Source: Helochares maculicollis
Lineage: Eukaryota; Arthropoda; Insecta; Coleoptera; Hydrophilidae
DNA: 64,000 nt
Assembly (NCBI GenBank): GCA_033557835.1
Contig: JAWQRO010000003.1
Span: forward strand, 35,100 to 99,099
Direction of reading: 5' to 3'
Numbering within the stretch: position 1 is the stretch's first letter; each line of letters starts with the position of its first letter. Shown in pieces: positions 24,410 to 37,100 of the stretch. Under the pieces are notes generated by a model that was not told the origin of the DNA, searched no databases, and was given only the letters and a program-made list of their open reading frames with translations. Made by a program: the position numbers and the translations under genes.

Positions 24410-26140
24410 TTACAATATTTTCAGTTACGAAACTTAGACTACCATTTACATATACATCTTCCTTATCCTTATGCATGGAGATCCAATCCAGATTGCATTA
24501 TTTAACCTACTCCATTCTAACAATCGAAACCAATTTGTAACTCAACTCTAGCAATGGTAAGTCAGGTATTTATAGTATCTGAAATGCATTCAATCTATAT
24601 AAATAATCCATTAGATTAACTAATGTTATCTTATATGGTGAGCATTGGGTTTAATTGTCGAAAAAGATAAATAAATATTATTAAGTACTTATACCACACA
24701 AGGCCCTTAAAGTGAAAGATTCCATTTTGACGATAATTTTATTTTTTTATGAAACATTTCAAGTATGGTAATTTCCATAAAACTATCTCCCAGGTACATA
24801 TATACAGTTTATTCTGTGAGTAAATTTGCAGGTTAATAGTTTTCATTTTGCATCAGTAACATAACAATCCAAAAGAACATATACGGCTCTTTAAATTCGA
24901 AATTAAAATACCATTAGATTGAAGATCATATAAGAATTGGATTACCAGCTGCAAGTGTTACAACCAATCAAAAATGTACTTTTTTTGTTCAATTGTCGGA
25001 TTGTGACTAACTTGTTGCTGTTGCGCATTTAGTTTCTGTTTGAAAAAACGTTTTAAATGTTTTGTGATAAAAATGTTGTGCATGAAAAGTGAAAAACATG
25101 AAACGTTTGTGGAAACTATCTTTCAAATTCACATATTTGGTGTAATTCATAATGCTTTTGTTCAGTTTTGTGTTTACCTTGTGAAATGGTTACATTTTGA
25201 TCACGTTGGAATCTAGAAGCTTCCTGTTCTGCAACGAGTAAAAATTACCCTGAAATGTATAATTTAGCAGCTGAGGCATTGCCAAGGTACGATTTTTTAA
25301 ATTATTCTATCAAATCAATGTAATTTTTTTCTTAAAATGTGGCCTTTAATTGGCAGACACTTGCGGGCTCTAATTTTACGAGTCGAACAGAATAGCAGAA
25401 TACAGTTGCAAAATTGGCACAACTGTACAACTGCAATTGTTCTAAATTTTCCGAATTTTTAATTCAAGGCCTACTTAGTACAAAAAATGTAAATTAAAAG
25501 TATGGCAGTTTAAATGTTGCACTCAAATCTAAATCTCTACTATTATTTTCTCGACAAAGTTTTAATTATATTGTTTGATTAACCACATTTTGCGTGGACT
25601 CATTATTATTTCGAGTAGTCGAATTAAGGTAAAAATTTGACGCAGATCCTATAATAGTTGTATGGATATTTTATCAACCTGGCTTCTTTGTATAGCACAC
25701 GAATATATAAAAATTATATTATTGTCGAAGAGATACTGGGCTACGGTCACTGTTGTAATTTCAGCATATTATATATTCGAAGTATTGTATAGTATAGCGC
25801 GTAGACCATTAGAACTGAATTTCTGAAATTAGGCTCACACCTTTTAGAAAAATCTGGAGTATCTCCACTCAACTTTCGTGTAAATGTATGTACTACATAA
25901 AAGTACCTGCGCATTAACATGCGCTTCAAAACTAAAAGCAACAGTTTCTATATTCATAATTAACATATACTTTAATGTCTATAGATAACACTTTAATATA
26001 TTCATAAGGAATATTCAATTCGATGTCAGTACATATTAAAAATATTTCGATTATATTTGCTTGTAAGCACCTTTTGCGAAGGCTTCAATTTTAAAATGTG
26101 AATTCATACCGAAAAGAAGGGGCCAATTTTAGAATATAAA
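24410..26140. other. Noncoding stretch, no gene seen
   Basis: AT-rich with no recognisable coding exon. A short frame at about 25255 followed by a donor-like GTACG was considered too weak to list as a gene. Confidence 0.4.
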
Positions 26141-26149
26141 TTCATAACT

Positions 26150-26640
26150 AAAAAATTAAATTTATGACAGTCCCACTTCCGGTGTTCAAATTTACACGGA
26201 ACTATTTGTTATTGCTTTTATTATTTTTTATTGTCCATGTTTACCATTTTTGTAACATTTTTTATTCCAAGCGTTACTAAAATTGGAATTTTCAAAATTA
26301 TAAAAATTGCATTTCCGGTGCTCCGATCATGTTGAAAATTTGTATCTGTCAGTTTTTTGTAATATTTAAGATGTGGAAGAAATTTCAATTCGATAGCTTA
26401 ATTTTAAAGACTACTTGAGAAAATTTCAAAACTCTGTAGGTAAACGGGTACTTCCGGTTGTTCTGTATGTCTCAAAAGTAGATACAGATCTTTGGGCTAA
26501 TAGCCTTATGTCAAATTTCATCGCACCACCTCAAACAGTCTGACAGCTATCATGTTTACATACACACATACACGCACAGACAACATGTTTCAAAAATGGT
26601 CACTCAAAACATGGAGATCCGTCAAAAAATACGGGAATGT
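26150..26640 (+). repeat. Dispersed repeat family, copy B
   Basis: Carries CTTCCGGT-type motifs three times at roughly 140-bp spacing (near 26176, 26313 and 26450), then ATGTCTCAAAAGTAGATACA, GGGCTAATAG, and GTTTACATACACACATACAC. The blocks occur in the same order as in copy A at 15595-16190. The class is unknown. Confidence 0.55.
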
Positions 26641-26649
26641 AAAAATCGA

Positions 26650-28230
26650 ATATTTAAACTTAAGAGACATTTTTCAGACACTATCTACTGTAATAGACTC
26701 TTGTAGAACAAGACTGTTAATTAAAGTGAAAGGACAATAGAAAACTTCCACTTCTAATTTGTTTTTATTATGGAACAGAACATGTTTATCAAAGATTTAT
26801 GTATGGGCACATAGGCCAACACGGCATTTTGCAGTAATGTTTCAAAATTCCATTTCATATACTCAGTTTAAAATCTGTTTTGAATTACAAGCATAATTTT
26901 ATGAATGTTTATTATTATTTTACTATAAATTATGTAAGGGGCAATTTTCAATAACTGCAGTTTCATAAAGGAAGACTTATTTAAAAACTGAAGATGTTGG
27001 CTATGTTGTTACATAAATTTACCTGATTAGTTAATCATTAGCTCAGAATAGTTGCTCTGACCTACTTGTTTCTGGGTACTATTTCTAATTATTCTCCATT
27101 TAAATATCGCACTTTTGCAGAAAAGTGCAGGATATTTACTTTAATTTTTATATAAAACTATTGAAATATTCTGATTATTTCTTAGAATATGTAATAACGG
27201 CACAAAATGCAAAATTTATTATAAGAAGAAATTAATAAAGTAAAACTATATTGTACCGGTATAGGATTTCTAGAACCCGAATTTAGTAGGTATTCCTTTG
27301 AATAAATTATTTGCCTCCGGGTAAACAATTAGCAACTCTTGATTAATTACTTGTAGGAAATAGAAAACAAATTAATTCTAGAACACAACAATTATATATT
27401 ATTTATTATTCGCCAGTCTTACTGCTTGGCTCCAATTTATGAGTTTTTTTGCAATTACGTCCTCATCCTCATTGTTCTAGAACCTCAATTCCCATTTTCA
27501 AAATGCAATTCGGAAAGTACAAAAGGGCAAAGTTACTAGCCAAAATAATATTAAGGCGGAATTATTTAAAATATAAAAGATGCAGATTTGACAGTTTTCT
27601 GTAGCACAATAATAGCAAAGTAAGATAATCAACGCCGATTTAGACCCAGCCACGGTTGACATATATATATATATATATATATATAGAAGAGTTTTATGTA
27701 CAAGTGTGGAAAAAAAGAAAAACCAAACCAAAATCTTGTTGGATGATATTTATTTTGAACCTCATGTATACTTTCAGTTGGAATGATGTTATAATTTTAA
27801 GGTGTAGTACTACATCAAGCATGAAATTCTTAGAAAAAGGCAATACTACATGAATATATGTATATTTTATATATAATACTAATTAAGCTAGTATCATTCA
27901 ACAAATAGCATTGACAAACCTGAGTGCAAAACTTTAATAGGGCTACAAATTACACTTGTTTAGATAACGTTCAAGTCAATCACGTAATTAAAGAACACAT
28001 CCTGTGCAATCAAACAAATCATTGAATGAATAAAAAGGTCTGGTTTTGAATGGCTAGTTAAAGTTTGGTTAGCTTAAACAAGGAATACGTTTTCAAATAC
28101 ACCAATCATATTACACCATGGTCCTACTTTTTTAAAGTTTTTTGGAATTGAAGCTTTTATTGGTAAATGAGGATTGCTTAGAGAGAATAGTTTTCAAAAT
28201 TGATCTTTTAGATTTATTTGTTGATTCTAA
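26650..28230. other. Noncoding stretch
   Basis: No gene seen. The only definite item is the TA microsatellite at 27659-27685. Confidence 0.4.
27659..27685. repeat. TA dinucleotide microsatellite
   Basis: About 13 uninterrupted AT/TA units. Confidence 0.95.
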
Positions 28231-28237
28231 GCATAGT

Positions 28238-28483
28238 TTATGTTTTTGGAAATTGAACTAGGCCATGAGAGTTGTGTAGTTTGACTGATTTGAAGTAAGT
28301 TTTTCCCTCAATGTCGTCATGTAACCCCAACATCATCAGAGTAGTAGAATATAAATGGCTAAAAAATTGTTTTAGGAGAGTTAAAAAAATTGCCCTGTCA
28401 ATGAAAGGATCAATCAATTTTATCCAATCTTTCTTATTGCATTCTTTGCAAATATTTTTCTGTTGCACACTTTTTTTATTCAT
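28238..28483 (-). other. Orphan 81-codon frame, possible fragment
   Basis: An open minus-strand frame with unusually protein-like text for this AT-rich region (DWIKLIDPFIDRAI, STTLMMLGLHDDIEGK, HNSHGLVQFPKT). It has no clear splice acceptor upstream and is not recognised. It may be a fragment of a host gene or mobile element, or chance. Confidence 0.15.
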
Positions 28484-29039
28484 TATTGTTCCAAAACAGT
28501 TTTACATTCAATTAATATATAAGATCAAGTAAAATTATTTCGAAAAAATATTCATATTTTGGACTTTTATGCTGCTACTAAAAATGTTTAAAAAGTTTTA
28601 TTTATAATTACATGAAGAGTGAAAAATTAAAAATCAATCGCAATTCTCCTTGAATCAAATATGTGGTGTTTAGTTATTTAATTGCTGTTTTTCTTTACAA
28701 AAGGAGGATGTTTATTATTATGATAACGGATTTTTGCTTTTTTTTAGGCACATGACTTCGAGTAAGCATCTAGATCTCATGAGCCTTGTGATCTAAAAGT
28801 TCTTTAGTCTCAAATTCATCACCCTCCTGCTTCTCAAATCCATATAAAAACTTAGAAATTCGGATTTTAATAGATGCCTCAAAGATTTTAACTGCCCAAT
28901 TTCAGGTAAAAATTTATTTATTTGTATATACTATAAATAAAGTCAACTTTTCATACTTTTGCCCAAAAATGATCTTTCCCGAAAATATAAAAGACACTGT
29001 CTTTCAAAAAGATCTGATCAGTATAGAAATTAATATAAA

Positions 29040-29730
29040 AAGACACAAGTTCCCAAAGTGTGTATTGTGTACGAAGAAATAAGAAACACTATTCAGGCTA
29101 CTAGGTTAACAGTGCAAAGGCATTTTTATGAGATTGGGATGGATTATAGACAGAGTACTAGTTCTATTATAGAAGATGAGTAAAAAACAACATCATACAA
29201 ATTGATAAGGTAATTTCATTTTTAGAAGGATTTTTCCTTGTTATAAGAAGTTGATTATATCGAGACAAGGCAATGGATTTTGCAAAAATCAACTAACATT
29301 ATAGACCCTAAAAAAATCCTTCTCTCACAAGAAGGTACTAGTTTAATGTTAAACAGTAAAACCAGTAGAATCCATTACATCTGAATTGTATTGCCAACAA
29401 TTAGATTGCATAGCAAATTGTTGATAAATCAACCAGTTCTGAAAGAGAAAGGGTACCATATTACATGATAATATTAGGTTCTATGTAGAAACATTAGCTA
29501 AAGAGCAAAGAAAGCAGCTGGAATGAGAAATTGTACAACATCCTTCTTATTCACCAAACATGGTGACATCCAACTTTCATTTGTTTAAATTCACCTAAGG
29601 AATAAACATTTAGAAAACAATTTTTATCAAGCCAACTAAATTTTATAAATTAGGGATTGAGACTCAAAAGCTACATGGCAAAAGTCCATAAATCGACAAA
29701 GTGTATAATTCAATAGAAAATCAATTCATT
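29040..29730 (+). mobile_element. Heavily decayed mariner-like element
   Basis: Across shifting frames the plus strand shows a mariner transposase order: LTVQRHFYEIG (helix-turn-helix region), DPKKILLS, VKPVESITSELYCQQLD, then HPSYSPNMVTSNFHLFKF (third catalytic region, Asp replaced by Asn), and FYKLGIETQKLHGK at the end. Many stops and frameshifts break it. No terminal repeats were found. It is much older than the copy in the kinase intron. Confidence 0.75.
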
Positions 29731-29739
29731 TGTTTATTT

Positions 29740-30780
29740 GCTATTGATATAATTAACAACTTATGGGGAACTCAATATTTTGACAATGGAATTGTTTCGC
29801 AATTTGGCTAATATATTAATTTATTTAATTCTTGTCAGATATACTAAACAAGAGTAAGCAAATAAATAAGAAAATTTACATGAACTTTATGGATTCAAAG
29901 CCCTTTAGAACCAAATTACCAACCTTCTGCCACATATACATCCAAGCTCATTCTAAAAAATGCTTTGAAGATTGACTTACAAATGTTTACTTCAGCATAC
30001 TCACTATTTGCATTAAAATGATCTTTCTTCGAAACACAAAATAGACTTATTGGTGTTATTTTCTTCTTTCGCCAAAACACACAATTGAACATTGCTGTTT
30101 TAGCAAATTTTCAATTACATCGTTCCCGTTTGCTAACTACTAACTATAAAATTTACTATTGGCTACCAAAATAATAATTGTGAAAGCAAAGTGCAACTTG
30201 TATGACTTAATTTTATAAAGCGTTTGTTAGTTACAAGTAAATTAATAACTAATTCTTTAATATTATTACGTTATAAATTCATTTAGTACAAATAATAGAG
30301 GAAACTAGTTCCGAGGTGCAATATAAAATAAAAATTGCAATACCCACATAAGGGTGAACTGACTATATTAAACAGTATAGCCTTGAAAGTAAACGGCAAT
30401 AGAAATAGGAATTCACTAGATATTTTTATTACAATCCATCATTTTTATGAATAATAAATTTACTTAATGATAAAATTTGCAGCCATGATAAATAAACAGT
30501 ATGCACAATTATGGCAATTTACATGGATTGCACAGACTTGATTCTTACTAGTTATTGTTGAACTAAACTGGATAGTACAAAATCGCTGAATTAAATCTAA
30601 ATTGCATTAATTTTTATAAAACATAAACAAGTTAATTTATGCATATACAAATTATTACGCAAGTGTAGAGAAAACTAAGATATGATGATGTATAAAACTT
30701 GGTTACTGGATTTGCTGGTTTTTCGATTTAATGCTTTACTGGGTCTACTAGATCAAATGGGTAATATCTGGTTCTAGCCC
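29740..30780. other. Noncoding stretch
   Basis: No exon seen. The sequence just downstream (minus strand) of the pump exon 3 donor is intron-like. The next pump exon was searched for here and not found. Confidence 0.45.
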
Positions 30781-30789
30781 TGAACTTAC

Positions 30790-31168
30790 CTGTAACGATA
30801 ACAACGGCAGCTAATACGACGCCAAGATACAAGTTATCATCTGCAGGCTCCTCCACTGTCGAAGCCTGAATAGAATAGGCTATAAAACAGAGGATAGCAC
30901 CAATCCATAGTAGAAGGGCAAAGCCTCCGAAGAGATTTTTACAAAACTTCACCCATTCGGGAGTTGTTTTAGGGGGTGTGAGTGCATTGGGTCCGTCCCG
31001 TTCCAGATTTTCTTTTGCTTTCGCATGACTGAGGCCATTTTCTGGATGCGTTTGAAACCTTTGATATAGTTCTTCTGGTGAGATTTTGTGGTAGTCAATG
31101 TCCAATTCCTGTTTCAACTCGTCTAACTCATCTCCTTTCCTGGTTTTCTTTACAGGTTTTCTTCGTGA
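30790..31168 (-). CDS. Na+/K+-ATPase alpha exon 3
   Basis: 379 nt beginning after TTCATTCACAG and ending ACAG|GTAAGT. It encodes SRRKPVKK through AAVVIVT with no stop or frameshift. It holds M1 and most of M2. In the M1-M2 loop the residues equivalent to Q111, A119 and N122 are present, the state found in cardiac-glycoside-sensitive insects. Confidence 0.95.
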
Positions 31169-34100
31169 CTGTGAATGAAAAAAGGATTTTATTAATTGTG
31201 TGGTCTTTGAAAACTCAAATTTGCGTAGTTTCTTTAACAACAAAATTTTTACGTTCTTTCGACAATTAAAATCATTACGTAATTGACATCTTTGCCATCT
31301 TCCTTTAAAAAAAAAAACCTATGTACAATTAATTTGCATAAATCGTACAATTAGGGTCAAATAATTTATCTCAACTCTAGGTATGTGAATAATCAGGTTC
31401 TCGACATTTGATAGATTCACAATCACGGTATTCTTAATTAAATGGCGTTTTGAGCTCAAACAGGTTCTTCATGAATAAATTAGGGAATTCACGTGCTCAA
31501 ACGCCATTTACACACTTCTTTTTTATGTTAATTAAATTTTGATAGAGGTCGAGTGTGAAGGGAGTGTAGATATTTCATTAAAAGAGCAACCATTTTGGCG
31601 TCTCTGGAATACTATATGAAAACAATGAAATAATTCATTAGCCGAAGCAGTTAGCTAAAGTGAAAAAGAAATTACTCAGAATGAGTGCTTTTAAACAGAC
31701 CTGGAGCTAAAAGCGCTCACTCAAATAAGTATTATTGTTCCAATTTGAATGTATGGACTCGGTATTCCGAGGCACTAAGTTTATGTTAGTTTTCATTTCA
31801 TCATCTGGGATGAGTATTAATAATGAAAAAATAAAAATGTAATCACACCAGCGGGTATTGGCGATCTCGGCAGTGTTCCAAAGCGCAGTTTGGCTTTTAA
31901 AACAGTAGCACGTGTTTTCTGTAATGGTCGGAAATTATATAACGTGTGTGCTCGTGTTGAATTTTCACATACTATCAGACGAGACCATTATTATTAACGA
32001 TTTTAAGCGCGTTTTAAAACGCATTAAAGCGGAATGACCTCGTTGGAGACACTTTCAGCACAAATAACGGGAGGGCTTATCACTGTGATTCGATTGCTTG
32101 AAAATTTTAGTTTTATTAGTACTTACTGGTTCGTCCATTTAGTTAATGTTTTTATTAAGAAAACTAGGATTTTACGATATTCGCACACGCACTGCTTATG
32201 TGCACTGATATAGAAGGTATGTTAATTCGAAAGGATGTTTATCGGTATTTACATAATTTTTCCGATTCTTAATAGCAGATAAAGCGATACAATTCATAGA
32301 TAAAACGAACGGCGTGAGTGGGATTATGAGGGTGGGCTTGAGATTTTTGAGCGCGATAAACTATTTTTTTGCTTTGGCCGAGTATTTCTAAGCTAGTCCC
32401 TGTAATAAAACGTTATCTGCGTTTAGTGCGTGTTTCATATGTTATTGTTGAATGTAATTAGCACGTTGTTCGCTCATGAATCACTTTTAGTGATTCATGT
32501 ACGCATTAGATTAAGAGCTGGGTGGAACGTTGTTAAAATTGTTTTCTTCTCAACTAACATCCATCACCTGATAATAAATTAATAAGGCTAGATTTTTATA
32601 ACATTAGGTAGTAGTATTAATCGTACGGACTCGTGGAAACCAATTTGGAATGGGTTTGAATATTTAATTCTCATAATTAGGAGCACGCTTGTCATCCTTG
32701 GGTTTACATATATCATAATCATTTAATAATTACCGCAAGCGGTATGTTTTAATCACTGGCAACAATCAATGAATTAACTTCAATATTTAAATTTGTGTAT
32801 ACAGAAGTTTTTCTTGCAATAAATAATAGCCTTGAAACATTTTTCTTCTGAATAATTGATAAATACGTAAGGATCACTAAGCTTTGTCTCCCAGTATGAA
32901 TTATATTTACTATGCACGCACTACGCTCATTAAAAGTTTGAATTGACACCCTATAATAATTTCATTTCACATTGCAATCCATTAAAACCAAATTTTTCGA
33001 AATTATTTTTATTTTAATTAAAAGTCAACTGAGCAACTGTTTAATTGCAATGCCCTATATAATCGAGGTAAGTGAATTACAAAAACCAATTTTCACGAGT
33101 ATTTCTATGGGGGACAGGGTATTCAAATATACAAAGTGCAAAAATACATTTGAATTTATAAGCACCGCATGAAAACGGAAATTTATTTTAGCTAAAAGAA
33201 AATTTAAATTTCAAATTTACTTAAGAACTCCCTCCTGCCTGGCTCCATGCTTCTAGCGGCACACCCCCCACACGTGCTGACATTATTGATTTTCCAGGTA
33301 TGCAAGTATTTGCACGAACCTTACGTAATGGCTTTCCTTTACAACTTTCTATACGACAGATTGAAAATTAATTTTCACGTAATTTTTCTACTTTAGGAAC
33401 CCTTCTTTGCGCCTTAGGTCGTTCCGTACGTCACATTTATATTTTTATCGTGCCTAGGTGTGCCACCAGTGGCGTGGGTTTAAATAATAAAAACAAAACC
33501 TTTACAGTTGGATCAATATCTACTTCGCATTCTAATTGTCATTTTATGGAAGGTAATTATCGTAGTTGGTTTGTTACTTTTTTGAACACCAAGTTTCATT
33601 TCATTAATGTATCTCATGTGGTGGTTCTGCCTGGAGAATAATCGATTCAAGCTACTTGTTTTTTCAGCCCGTATTGATTAATTCTATTATTTTTATCTAA
33701 TATTCCATTATCTGACTTCGTAAAAATAGAAACGAAAATTTGGCACATCGTGATTATTTAGACTTTGGTTTATTTATATAGGCATTTTATTGGATCGTCT
33801 GTTATTTAATTGGCTAACAACCGCCAATGTAAATTGTTTGGTTTTCGCATTAGGTGTTCAAATGGGTGTCTTTATTAACTAGTTGGTTGTAAGAAAAACT
33901 ATAATTGCCGTAAATGTGGCCTTAGATCATAGATAAAATATTTAAATGTATGTATTGGTGCGAATTTAAACCGTACTAGAAGTGGTAACCTTTTAAATGT
34001 TATAGTTTTTGTAGGAGATCATTGACCGATTTTTGAACCTGCTTCAAGGTTGTGGCAACGCCACTATGAGGTAATGTTACAGTGGTGCTTTTAATGTTTT

Positions 34101-37100
34101 CGAATGAAGCTCGGGCACGATCAAATGCCTTCTTTGGGATAGTCAAATTTCAGCATAGATACTCAGTAAAATATTTATTTGCAAAAAAACAATCTAATTG
34201 CATTAAAAGCATCGCCCCAAGAAAACTGTATTGCCGTTGAAAAATGACTTTCGGAAGTTTCGTTGTTTCATTGTATATGAACTATTGTTTAAGAAGTTCT
34301 CGAAAATATGATGTAATGCCAGCCACAGTTTTTATTATTAACAAGAAATCAATTATTCATCCAGAAAGAACTGTTAGTTGTATGTCAAAAGCATCATTTG
34401 CATAAACCAGTTTGAGATGGTCGATAATTCTAAACTTGACTGGATTCGGTCTTATTTTCAACTTCGTACATAATTCAGAGGACAATGGAATGGAAGTATT
34501 GATTGTGGTTGACCAGAGCTCTTGTATCATTTTTCTTATTTGCTGGTGGCGTTTTCGCCAAAGAAATAGGTCGATTCAATTTGGATTGCTTTTAGTTTAG
34601 TTGCACTTCACTCTTTTCGTTTACCATAACAATATATTTCCTGGATTTAGTTAAAACCACTTTACACAACACATAGACATGACAGCGACAAGAGCAAGCA
34701 TAGTATTTTATTAGAAAAACTAGCAAAATTTTACTGCCCACATCAAGTTTCAAATGAAGAGAAATTGCATTAGCACTAATATTTTGTAATAATAGTTATC
34801 AATTATGCTATTAAAAGTGAAAAAATGCTGTATCTATAAATCTCAGTAAACATCAAAACAACTATGCAGTTATGTTATTTATGAGAGCACACATATTTTC
34901 TGTAAAACTTGCCGAAAGGATGTTTTGTTACATAGAATGTCATTTTGGTGAAAGGCAGAGAAAAGTCTCATTTAGCCAAGTGCGTTGACTGGCCCAAATT
35001 GTAGATATGCTTTGGTGGAATGGAAAAACTTTTAATGAGAACGTGCCCTATTATAAAGTTTCGACGATTTTAAAATCAATCCAGTAATAATATTCGAGCC
35101 ATGCTCGTTGCAGTATTAAATCTTGAGCAAATTTCTGCAATAAAGTTTGTTGGGGTAGTTGGCGTATGTTGAACAAAGTTGGATGCAACAATTTGCTCAA
35201 TATTTGTGCTACCGTTCTGTATATCATTATAATAGTATAATCAGTTGTGATAACATGATTGTTCCCTAAATCATACTTACTAAATCTGCAACACCCTAGA
35301 TAAAATAGGCAAATAAAATATTTATGAACACAGTACTTATTAAAATTGATGGATCGTTTTGATATCGAGGGTTTGTAAGTTAACGATATTTTTATCGATT
35401 TTAGAATACGTAGTCAGTTGAACTAAACGTTCCGATCAATTTATTGCATAAAAGATCTAGTTTTCGATTTTTAACAATTTATAAAGTATTAGATAAGCTC
35501 TCACAAAATGTGATACTCGTTTACATTCCAGATTGTTTTTATATACATTACAAGATGTTCATATATACAATTTTAATACATTAATGAACATTCCAGTAAG
35601 ATCTAAGAGCGTCAGCAGTAAACTGTTCCGCTATTATTGATTTTACTTTAAAATATCAAATACAAATCTGTGGCAATTTTCCAATCTGCAGTTTATAATA
35701 ATTTTAGGCACATAAGATTCTAAGTGAAATTTATAGAAATCTCCTTGTTTTAAATAGAGCATCTTATAAATCATCATTGAATATTTGGCTATACAATAAA
35801 AATTTAAACAACCTGATAAGCTACATTTCCGCGAGCGTATCCCAGGTAAGTGAAGAAAAGGCTTCTTCATTTTCTTACTACTCAGGGTTGTTTAACAACC
35901 AATTTTATTCAAGAATTGCTATCGTCGGCTTTCTTTTGCAACATAAACATCAAATAACTTAACATTAAGAAGCACAAGATCGTGAGGGTGCTCTGAGAGT
36001 TTAATTTGACAACTTCAAAATATTTACATACGACCGAAACGATTCTAAGGTCTATCAGTAACTGTTAGAGTAGTGTAATAGCTACCGTGTTACTGGGTCG
36101 GATTTTTCCTTTAAACTGCACACCAATAAAGATGAAAATTATATAGTAGCAAAATAAATCATGACATCCGGATACTTGATTTTTTAATCTTTTAATAATC
36201 AAACTTTATTACTTAACTGAATCCTATTATTTATTTTTTAATAAATAAGTAGATTGTAGATTGGAAAATTTCCTGAAAGTTTTGCATTTATTATTATCTT
36301 ATAAAATCACCAATGCCAAATAAGGAAACGTTATATCAAAGTTAATAAAAAAGTTTTTTAGTATCAACACAATATTCAATATAAATCGACTCGTTACAAT
36401 TGTTACTAAAGATAGTAATCTATCTTGATGCAGTTTACCATCACATAAATAATTACCCAATTCACATGAACAATAACAATCAATTCCTGAAATTTGGCAA
36501 ACGGTAATACCATACAAACATTACAGTAAAAAGCATGCAAAAATTTGTTAAATGTACAGAATAAACTACATTAAGTACACACTATTCTAAACATTACCGT
36601 AGTTCACGCACCAAGGATTGCTGAAAATTTTGACCATTAACTAATAATTATTATTAAATTGAAATCGTTGTCCTTGTGATAGATATGATTTTAAATATAG
36701 ATGTATTTGTTTATACGCTGTGTTTAGTGTGTGAATGAAAATAAATAAAATTTGAAACGCGGTGAATCAAAATAATAATTTTCAATAATTTTACACGCAT
36801 GAAATTTCTATACAAAACATTATGTATAACAACACAAAAATAAATACAAGTAAATAAGCATTTTAAATAAGCCAGTAATCTTGCAGTTAGGCTCCCATTC
36901 TGCAATGCAAAACAGAGAATCCGGGAACTGCAAGTTTTCCAAAAATGTATAAACACGAAAGAATGTTAAAATAGTGCAATGCGTATTGCAATCAAAAATA
37001 ATAGTGCAGAAGTGCATGGAAATACCTCCACCAAAAATTTATAAAAACAATATTTTTAAATTAGACTTTAAAAATTTCGACCAAGAAATATTTACAAAAG

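Noticed and set aside
25255..25288. Short ATG frame (MYNLAAEALPR) ending at a donor-like AG|GTACG
   Set aside because: Only 11 codons, a weak donor, and no following exon seen.
30728..31243. 171-codon open frame around pump exon 3
   Set aside because: The frame runs into intron sequence on both sides. The spliced exon is 30790-31168, set by a clear acceptor and donor and by agreement with the family.
35777..35848. Open frame ending at a perfect donor CAG|GTAAGTG on the plus strand
   Set aside because: It has no acceptor or start codon of quality and lies inside a pump intron. Probably chance.
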